A stretch of DNA of 64,000 bases from Cerrena zonata (lineage: Eukaryota > Basidiomycota > Agaricomycetes > Polyporales > Cerrenaceae): NCBI GenBank assembly GCA_038087015.1, contig JASBNA010000057.1, positions 62,001 to 126,000 of the forward strand, in the 5' to 3' direction. The notes beneath the pieces are model-generated. The model made no database searches. It was not told the origin of the DNA and saw nothing but the letters and a program-made list of their open reading frames with translations. A program made the translations under genes and the position numbers. Positions within the stretch are counted from its first letter, which is position 1. Every line of letters starts with the position of its first letter. This document shows, piece after piece, positions 48,421-58,700 of this stretch.

Positions 48421-51400
48421 CTATAATCCGTTCCACTCGACACCACTCGGAATTACGAACTTGTCGGAAAGCACAAGGCTCTCGGGAGCACTACTCGTCC
48501 CTACTCTGACAAGGTAGGAACCACTCTCTACTACCCAACGAGCAATGCGTTCCTCCCAATAGGAAACCGCAAGCTTGTCAAGTTTCAAAGTAATTGCGGT
48601 GCTCTGACCTGCGCCTAAGTCTCGTACTTTCGAGAACGCTTTGAGCATCAGAGGGGGGTGAGTGAGAGGTGACGTGGTTGGCAATGTGACATAAAGTTGT
48701 ACAACTTCTGTGCCTGCAACCGACCCTGTGTTGGTAACCGTGACTGAAGCAAGGACTTCGACGTCGCCATCTTTAACAATCGGAGTCGAAAGCCTGAGAT
48801 CCGAAAGACTGAATGTCGTGTAGGAGAGACCGTGTCCGAAATGGTATAGTGGCTCAATACCCCGATGGTGGAAATGTTTGTAGCCCTGATGAAAAAGATA
48901 TATTGTGAGCCATAATTATGAATATAGAATTATTACTTACGACGAAAATATCTTCTGCGTAATGTACCTATAATAAAAGGTCAGTCTCTAGGTTATCCTA
49001 CTAATATTCGAGCAGTACTCACTCGTCCATGTTCGGTGTGGAAGTGACCATGACTTGGCACGTCTTCCAGTCTCTTTGGGAAAGTTAAGCTAAGCTTGCC
49101 GCTCGGATTAACCTTTCCAGAAATAACATCTGCAATCGCGTCTCCAGTAGCATTACCCAGATACCAGCTATGGAGAATCGCCGGTACTTCACTTGCCCAA
49201 GGCAGAGTGATACTCGAACCAGCTTGGGTGACCACGATCGTCTTCGGGTTAGCCTTGGCCACTCGAGAGACGAGCTCGTCGGTACGACCAGGAAGAGCCA
49301 ATGTCGTTCGGTCGTAACCTTCCGTCTCCCAATCCGCGTTGAGACCAACAACAGCGACTACAACATCAGCCTCGGATGCCGCTTTGATTGCAGATTCCAT
49401 AAGCTCATCCGGGCTTTGGACTTCTGCACCACCGAGTCGAACACCAGGGTTGGAATCCATGATGGCTTCATCCGGATCGGTATCAGCGGGAGCGCGAACA
49501 TTGCAGTATTCGACGTAAATGGAATGAGCAACGCCAGCCTTCAAAGAGACTATACCCTTCTCCTCCTCCGAGCCTGATCCAAAGAATGCATCACCACGAC
49601 GCTGGCGAGTCCAGTTGTCGATGATAAGTTTGTCGTCTACGTAAAGCTGTAGAGGAGATTAGAGAACGTGTTGCAGTAGAACGAGAAGAAGTATACCTTT
49701 GCACGACCTGCAGCAATAAGACCGAATTCGTATTCACAGTCCTTTTCTCGTGGCTTGAGCTGACCGCGTAGTTTCAAACTCCAGCGTTTGGTAATACCGG
49801 CGGGGTACGAAGTGCTGGATGTTCCTATGGTCAATAACGCGGTAATACTTATGATTAGACACTTCTACCTGATGAATATCCTGGTTTCATCGAAGAATTG
49901 AGTTCTGACCGGTTCCCCCACTGGTGTTAGACTTTCATCATTCTCGTGAGTAAACCATTCTCCGATCCAACCTCTCTTTCCATCTGCGGTAAAAATGTCG
50001 TAATCCAAGGTAGGCATCTGCATGTATGCTTGTAGTGAAAATGTTAGTACATCTTCGTACATCTTGAAAGGGTGTAATGAATGAATATCTCACATCGGGC
50101 ACCTTCCGAGTATATTATCTCTACATCAGAGCCAAGAGCATTCACGATGCCTTCATACGGGCTGATGAAGTAACTCGGTTTCAATGCAGCTGAACCACCA
50201 CCGCTCAGAATGACGGCTTTGGCGTTTCCACCAACGATAGCTATTTTCTTCAAGCCTTGTTCCTGACCGAATCGTTGAGGTTTGTTCGGTACGAAGGATT
50301 AAGAATATCATCTGAAACATACTTTGGGTTTCAAGGGCAATAAATTGTTGTCATTCTTGAGCAGGACAATCGACTCGGCACCGATGCGCCTCATGAAGGC
50401 CTTGTCCTCTTCAGATTCACGGGTACGTTCAAGGCCATCTCCGTCGAGAATCTGGATATCAAAACATCAGACTTGATTTGAGCAGCGGTGAGATGAAATG
50501 ATCTGACTTCAGGAGCGCCCTGAGCACATTTCTGGGTGAGTTCGAGCACCTTCTTGGCGCGTTCTTTGATGGTCCGTACCATAACCTTCCTGCTTTCGAC
50601 TCTGAAATATAAATATCAGTTTCACATGTCGGTAAAAAGCGACTAATGATGCTTACGATCGGTTTACAAGATTGAGAGTACGCCATTTGTTTGTTCCAGG
50701 CATTTCCAGGTCGAGTCCTGCATTGTAGGCATGATCGATGGAGTACACTCCGAACCTACTCAACAGCTCAGTATAACAGAACGATTCTATCTGACCAAAC
50801 TTTTTACCAATCACTCATTGTGGCACCTTCGAAACCCCACTCTTTACGAAGAATGTCTTGAAGGATGTACGGGTTTTCGGATACATGTGTGCCATTGACG
50901 CGGTTGTACCTGAGAATATGAATATGAATTTGATTACGGAGTAACTTCGGGACTATGAACTTACGAGGTCATGAAACTCCATGGTTTAGCATATTTTTGT
51001 GCCAGCATGAAAGGCATAAGATAAATTTCACGGAGAGCTCGTTCAGATATGACGGAGTTGGATCCCATCCTGTCGTTCTCCTTGTCGTTACCAACAAAAT
51101 GTTTGACGGCGACGCCAATACCACCGGCCTGAACACCCTTTATGTATCCAGCCGTGATCATACCAGAGAGGTATGGGTCCTCGGAGAAAGACTCGAACGA
51201 ACGACCTCCTAGAGGACTCCGTTGAATATTACAGGTGGGGCCAAGAATAATCGACGCTGCCTTGAGCTTAGCTTCCTCCGCGAGAAGTTTCAAGCCAACT
51301 TCCTCAATCAACAAAGGATCAAATGTGGCACCCATAGCTGTAGCAGATGGGAGACACTTGGCTGGAGTGCTCATCATGAAATGATTTCCACGAATTCCTG

Positions 51401-51607
51401 GTGAATCGGATGAGTATGTGTCAGAAAATGCTTTCAGTGTAACTTACCGTTGGGCCCATCGCTGACCTTTATGGGTGGAACTCCAAGTCGAGGAACACCG
51501 TGGGTATGCCAAAAGCCTACACCCGCGGTCAAAAGAATCGCTTCATCCGTCGTGAGCTGCTGTAGCACTTCTGGGATGGACGCCTTAGCAAAGTCCGAGG
51601 GCGGCAT
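48421..51607 (-). CDS. GH3 beta-glucosidase with PA14 domain
   Basis: Starts [19 protein letters not shown] at 51607 and ends [11 protein letters not shown] at 48421, with about twelve introns. The GH3 N-domain has VSDGPNG, FPSATA-like [50 protein letters not shown] and [12 protein letters not shown]; the Asp of SDW is the expected nucleophile. The C-domain has [23 protein letters not shown], a PA14 insert (GWIGEWF ... [12 protein letters not shown]), [18 protein letters not shown] and [14 protein letters not shown] fibronectin-III-like end follows. It hydrolyses terminal beta-D-glucosyl residues such as cellobiose. No signal peptide precedes the domain, which suggests an intracellular enzyme. 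Confidence 0.93.
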
Positions 51608-52780
51608 GATACAAGACGACGGGGAGGGGGATTGAGCTGGTTGTGTCGTGGTGTCGTCCTAGAAACTATAAGTCGGGATGGGGACGAAGATAACGAGAAT
51701 CTGTGAGAGAGCTACATACCGCATTTTATACCACTATCGTCGCGGACAACGATGGACAGGTGAACGACTGCTTTCCGAAGTTTCCCCGCTCATTGCGGGG
51801 TAACATCTCTGGGTAAATGTTCCTGAGCGGCTCCTGCGCTTTAACTTCCAACTACCTACGGTTCATCATTGCAACTCGTTCTTCCAGCTTCCAGGCTTGT
51901 AGGATACCCCTTGGCCGAAACACTGCATCGGACCTTCATGCACAGCTCCGGCTGGATCATCTATGTAGTGGCATTGGCATTTGACTTTACCACTGGCATC
52001 ATGGCTTATCACCGAACTCTTCTGGTTTGCTACATACTTAAGTTCGTTTGAGGTATACAGCTATCTAACCTGTCGACGTCAATCTTTTCTTTTGCTTGGA
52101 ATGCTAACCTTGACATACCTTTGACTATAGTTCACAGTAGACAATCACACGGTGGTCATCTGTTGTGGACAGCGCACATGCTACAGAAGTTCTTCGTGTC
52201 CAAAGCGGAAGTTAAGTAGTGCAGGGTAGTACCCTCATTCTAAATAGGTCGTTTCCCAGTTCACGTATAGAGCCCGTGATGGTAGATCGAGTGGAAGAAG
52301 TGGCTCTTTGCGGGAATGAAGCGCCGTTACAAGGTGATCAACATCATGGGTATCCGCAAAAAGACAAGAAATTGACATGTTGATAGGGATCCATTGTCTT
52401 CCCTAAATAATCAGTTCTCCAACAAGGGCTGTCGTGGTAGCGGCGCCAACATGCTATACTACAGACTCTTGTTGGTGATTATTGGACCCTGAATGTCGAA
52501 CAACCGTTATTGTTTCTCGCTAAAGCAACAGACGCCAAATGTACTGGTTGTTAACTGACTTCAAGCTGACTTGAACATTGACTCGAGACAGTCATCACTA
52601 CCTTATTATACGGGTGTTGGCATGGGTTCGTGTGCTTTATCTCCTCGAATATGCGGACAGGCCGCCTTGCACTTATAGTCCTGCGTTCCAAGCGTTTTCT
52701 CAACCCATTACTCAGAACCTCTCAACGCGAAGCAGCAGTGAACCGTGTCGATCCTTTTCTTCCGAACAATTACATTATTG
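51608..52780. other. Divergent intergenic region
   Basis: Holds promoters of the GH3 gene (minus) and of the kinase gene (plus). Small open frames have no domain. A short 5S-like sequence at 52201-52235 was judged chance. Confidence 0.5.
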
Positions 52781-55700
52781 ATGAACAGCACACCTCCCAC
52801 ACCATACAACATACATCATCCGAACACTAAGCGGCCCGACAGCTATCTGCTCACACTTCTAGATATCATCCAGTCGATTCCGACAGCTTTCATACGGGTC
52901 ATTCGCGGTTTCTTTCCCAATCGTCTCCACGTAACACTTTTACGAATTGTCCTACAACTTCCGGGCCTGCATGAAAGCTCGCCTGAGCTCGCAGAACACA
53001 TTGCTCGATATGTCGCTGGAGAGCAGGGGACGTTCGCGCCCTCTCTTCCTCAGACAAGTGGACGACTCGCTGCGTCTGTCGGTCTTCAGACTTCTACGAT
53101 AAGGATATCCAGAATATCTTCCCCAAACACCTCTTCCTCTTCCGTTGGGTCGGTTATTCCTACACAACTCTCTGGAGATGTCATCGTGAGCATTGACCGC
53201 AGTCATTCAACAAGGGAACATCTACTCACAGCAGGGTTTTCTGCTACCCCTCTTTCGGATCAGAGTTCGAGCCGTTTTCGTCATGTAATGGAGTCTACAG
53301 GCCAAAGTCATGTCTCTCACACATCACCCGCTCCTTCATATCAGGATGCTTTAGAAAGAGACACTCTTGCGCCGCCGGACATGCTTAGAGATCGTCCTGT
53401 CGATGAGGTTTCGACAATCTATGCCAACGAGCAATCCCCGCCTCACTATTCCTTACCTCCTACGGAAAGCTCCCAACGAAGCCACCTTGAGGCTCAAGAG
53501 GAGCCTGTGGAAAACAACGTACTCCAGCTTAATGAGACTATGAATAACATCTTAGTCGTATCCCCTCCTCCATCCATATTAATTCCTCCCCCTCGTCGTA
53601 AAAGACATCAGCTAACTCCGCTTCAGCTGGACCTCCATCCGCCGACCAGGGAGTACGTACCAGATGAGAGTCTGATTCTCCGACCACTCGAGGAAAATCA
53701 AATATCCGTGATTGATCTACCAAGACTTCTTGAACTATCGTCTCAGAATGAATTCATATGCAATGTCCATCCCCCATCAGGAACTCTCTCGATCTATACC
53801 GAGCCAAATAACGAACCCCTTCCATCACCTAAAAGCCCAATTCATGAAACTTTCCCCTCTGTTCTTCATCATGATGGAGTCGAATACCGTGTCCGGAGTG
53901 TGATCGGAGAAGGTGGATTTGCACGTGTTGTTGCTGTCACAACCCAAGACAACAAGTGGTTCGCGCTCAAGATTCTTTGCAAATACAAACAATTCAGGAT
54001 ATTCAACAGCCAACTGGCGATGTTAAGGGAGAAGCAGGTTATGCTGTTCGCCGATATGTTGGATATGCCATTTGTTAACAAGCTTTACGCCTCTTGGGCC
54101 GACAAGTTTCATACTTACTTGCTAACGGTACGTCATACAGCTTGCTTTATCATGTAGCGACTAATTCGTCTGCAGCCTCTCTGTCCGAAGAACTTGGTTA
54201 CTTACATTCAGGAGCTGCCCGATCCTTTACTTGATTCGGCCGTCTTCGAAGCTAAGGTCCTACGGGCTTCTAAAGAACTTGTGGGTGTATTGTGAAGACT
54301 TTGCTATGTTTTTGTAAGCCTGGCGAGGCTTCACTAGAATCAGACGGAGAATAACAGACACAGAATATCTTTGTTAACGGAAGCGACGGAGGGAGCGTAA
54401 GCTAAGCTCTACAGATAATAGGAATGTAAAATAGTACCTTTGTTAACGGAAGCGACGGAGGGAGCGTAAGCTAGAGTTAACAAAGGACAGAGCTCGACTA
54501 TAAGTACGAGCGTGGATGCTGAGGTAACGAGCGGGGAGAATGGAAGTATCCTAATCGGGAAGGTGTTGTGGCGAGCTGTAACCCAGCAGGGTTACACTCT
54601 TCCCCACCATGAAATTTAAGTGAAAGGCAATCGGAAAACGAGAGATAAGGGAAGGGGGACTACGCAATGGAAGGCGGAAAAAAAAAATGGGACGTAAGTA
54701 AGCAAGGTAAGGATAGAAAGGTGACCATGTGTAAAACGAAACAAACGACGAAGGAGAGAAAAGTGACCATGTGTAGAAAAAAAAGGGGGAACAATCAGAC
54801 CGTGAGACCGTTCTCGAGAAGGTAAGTATCTAAAGCAGCGAGGTCATCAATCTCGCGACCAGGCATCCACTGGTTATGGTCGGGTCCATATCCCTTCCAA
54901 GTTACCAAGTATTGCCAACCACGGCCTCGCCGTCTGCGGTCGATAATGCGCTCGACCACATGTTCATGTGCGCCGTCAGGCGTGACAACAGGTCCAGGCT
55001 CCTCATGAGCACGAGAAGGGAATAAATCATCATTGTTGGCGATGAAGGGACGCAGGAGCGAAGCATGGAACGTTGGGAAAATGTGGAGGCCATCAGGTAA
55101 GTCCAAGGTGTAAGCGGAAGAGTCGGGCCAAGCCTGAGCAATAGTAAAAGGGCCATCATAGCGAACCATAAATTTTGCGACACGCTTATCGCCACGCTGC
55201 ATGAATTCCCGACAACGATGGAACGTGGAGAGCAGGACCCGATCCCCAATTTTGTAAACATTCTCCGGTGAGCGGGACTTGTTTGCATGATGTGCTTGGT
55301 TGGTTTTTGCCAAAAGGAGGTTGTCCTGCGCCTCCAGAACGTCAGTTTCGATGTCGGATAGTAGTTGAGCAGCCGCATTAGCATCGAGATCCCCGGCTAG
55401 AGGTGAATTCTTAGCAGGAAGGATGAGAGGCGGAATAATCCGAGGGGATCGTCCGAGGTGAAGCTGGAAAGGTGTGAAACCCGTCGAAGCGTTGACAGTG
55501 TTCATGTAGTTGAAACGAACCAAAGGGAGGGCCTTTGCCCAACCAGTTTGGTTCCGGGCGACATGGAATCGTAAGGATTGGATGACCGTCTTGTTAAAGC
55601 GCTCGCTAGAGCCGTCGGTCTCAGGGTGATACGAAGATGACATCTTGAGAGAGACACCAGTCAGTCGATGCAGGGCTTTCCAGAAACGAGAGATGAACAG

Positions 55701-58700
55701 TTTGTCGCGGTCGGATACGATGTCGGAAGGTAACCCGTTTTCGCAGTACCAATGTGTGAAGAATAGCTGAGCAAAATCTTCCGCCGAAATGTCCGTGCGG
55801 GTAGGGATTGGGCGAAAGTCAGCGCCGAGACGATCGGACATAGTGCAGATCGCATTAAAGCCGTTGTCCTCTGGTAAGGGACCAATGAAGTCGATGGCAA
55901 CGCTAGAACCACGTTTATCAGGGATTGGCAAGGGGTGAAGTGGACCGGTCGGTTTCCTAGACAGGGACTTGTTACGTTGGCAGTGTTCGCAGGCTGGCAA
56001 GTACAGGGATTCCAGCTCCTTACGCATATGTGGCCAGTAAAAGGAGTCCCGGATTGCGGCATAAGACTTATCAGACCCGAAGTGTCCCAACGAGTCATGA
56101 GCAAGACGAAAAACTGTTTCGCGCAGGTCACCAGTACGAGGGACAACCAGACGATCACCCACATATAGTAGACCGTTTATAACAGCCACACCATTGCGTG
56201 ATATGCCGTCGAGCCATCCCTTGTGTAGCGCAGACAATGAGGGAGTGTCCCGTAAAGTATCCATCTCCAAGCCATGCTTCTCCAAGGCAGCCGACTTCGA
56301 GACCTCATCCCACAGCAGATCAGCAAGTCGAGAGGACCATTTGTCCTCCTTGTAGCCATCACATAGCTTCGTCAAAAATGTAGGGTCAGGAGCAATATGC
56401 GTTGAAGCAACCGTGGGAACGACCTCATGCCTCCTACGAGCTAGAGATGAAGAGACTAGTCGAAGCGGAGCGACAGCGGCACAAGTTGCAGCATCAGCCA
56501 TACCGGGATACCGAGACATGGAATCCGCAGGTGTGTTGTCAGCGCCAGGTAAATATACGATTTCGTAGTCGTATTGAGAGAGGAGCTCAGACCAGCGAGC
56601 TTGTCGACGAGAGAGTAATTTCTGAGAACCAAAATTTTCTAAGGTGCGGTGGTCGGTGTAGACGGTGATCAGCACGCCAATGAGATCGACACGCCATTTC
56701 TTTAAGGCACGTATGATGGCAAGGAGTTCCTTTTCATGGACCGGATAATTAAGTTCAGCACCCTTCAGTTGCTGCGACTCAAAAGCAACAGGGCGAGCGG
56801 TTTCCAGAGTGGGTCCATAGGTGAGGACAGCACCAGTACAGTAGTCGCTAGCATCGCAGGAGACAAAAATTTTGTTGTCGCCCATGTTACGGTGGTCGAT
56901 AACGGTGAGACACTCGCGGCCAGTGACAAGCGTCTTTACAGCTTCGAAAGCAATCGTGTGCGCAGCAGTCCAGATAAAATCTCTCTCGGCTTCCTTTGTG
57001 GTGAGCGGGTTTAGAATCGCCGTGTGTTGCGCCAAAGCCGGTAGGAAGTTAGAGATGTACCGAACAAGTCCTAGAAAAGCTCGAACTTCGGTAGGTGTCT
57101 TGGGAGTAGGCCAGTCCATTATCCGCTGAACCTTCTTACCGTCGGCCTCGATGCCACGCAGAGAGATATGGTGACCTAGGAAATCAAGCTCATAACAGAA
57201 TAGTGTCGTCTTCTTGGGCGAGCAGAAAAGAGAGTCGTTCTTCAATGCTTGAAGAACCAATGCGACGTTAACTCGATGTTCCTCGAGGCTGTTAGACCAC
57301 ACTATAATGTCATCAAGATAAACGTGACAGATTTTACCAATGTATGGGCGTAACGCTGCGAACATTCGACGCTGATGCGTAGCAGGTGCATTAGAGAGTC
57401 CCTGAGGCATAGCTGGCCACTCGTATGCACCGAAGGGCGTTGTAACCGCAGTCAAACAAATGTCGTCCGGATGCATCTTCGTCTGAAAAAATGCATTCGT
57501 CATGTCCATCTTACCCCAGATCTTTCCTCGCCCGCAGTCGGCAAGGATTTCTTGAACAGTAGGCAGAGAATGGCGGTCGGGGACGGTGTTGCTGTTGAGA
57601 ATACGGTAGTCATTTACCCACCGAGGTTGTGACGTTGGGTCAGATTTGGGAATAATGAAGGAAGGGGATGCGTAAGGACTGGAAGACGGTCGGATACGAC
57701 CAGCGGCAAGGTGCTCCTCAAGCATAGACAGCCAGACGTCCCGTAGCTGTTTAGGGCAGCTGTAAGTCCGTCGGCTAATAATCTTATTAGCGTCGATGAG
57801 GCGAATCCGATGGTAAACATTGTTGGGTAGGCTATCGTAATGAGGGATGTCATTAGGAAAACATTCAGGGAAGCGTGCCCTCATGGCAGCGTCCTCTTTA
57901 GCAAGTCGATCGAGCGAGGCCAGCACCTCGATCCGACTTTTAATCGCGGCAATGACAGTTACCTCTTTCGTGATAAAGGGAGGAGGTAAATTCGCACGTA
58001 GATGTAATTCACGGATAACGTCACGTTGGTATCCACGAATCGCGTTCTGTTGAAGTTGATATTCTTCAAACGAGAGAGAAGCGGCGTCCTGTTGAGCAAT
58101 GACAGTTTCTCGAAGGAGTGATCGACGCTCGTCGATGCTGAGGGGTGGTGGGGTAGGACCAGGACCTGGTAGTAGAATATCGATTCCAGACGGTTTGTGG
58201 ATGCAACACCGAAGTTCGTGATCAACGATGATCTTATTTTTTGCAAGCCACGGCATACCAAGAATAATAGGAACGAACAGGTCCGGAACCACAATTGCAC
58301 GAACTGTGCATGCAACAAACGACATATCGGGTGATGAAACACGTAGTTTAACCCATTCCACTCCATTTTGCGAGTCTCCATCCCTTCCCCATGCTGCGCC
58401 CATGACAAACGGTCGATGTAACTTGCGACGACGGAGACCAAGATCAGAGACAACATCGTCTCTAATCAGAACTGTCGTGCAACCGTTGTCAATCAGCATG
58501 TCGGTAGGAAGAGAGAAGGAGGAGGAGGAGTGAACGATGGCGGGCCAAACTATGTGGGGGGACGATAGAGATGAGGGAGATACGCACTCATCAGACGACG
58601 AGTAGTCATCACCCGTACTGAGGACCGAAGTCGCTGCAACAGTCTCGGTAATGTTATGGAGGTCACCGACCATGGCGACCTTGGCTGTCGGACGCGAGTA

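Noticed and set aside
52201..52235. 5S rRNA-like stretch (GGAAGTTAAGTAGTGCAGGG)
   Set aside because: The match is limited to about 30 bases, with no surrounding 5S helices.
52745..52780. N-terminal extension of the kinase
   Set aside because: The upstream start would be GTG; ATG 52781 is the first proper start.
54128..54157. Kinase ending at 54157 as a truncated 458-residue protein
   Set aside because: A canonical GTACGT donor at 54128 and acceptor at 54175 continue the kinase domain; the apparent end is intron read-through.
56402..58533. Plus-strand open frames inside the retrotransposon
   Set aside because: They are complements of the intact minus-strand polyprotein.
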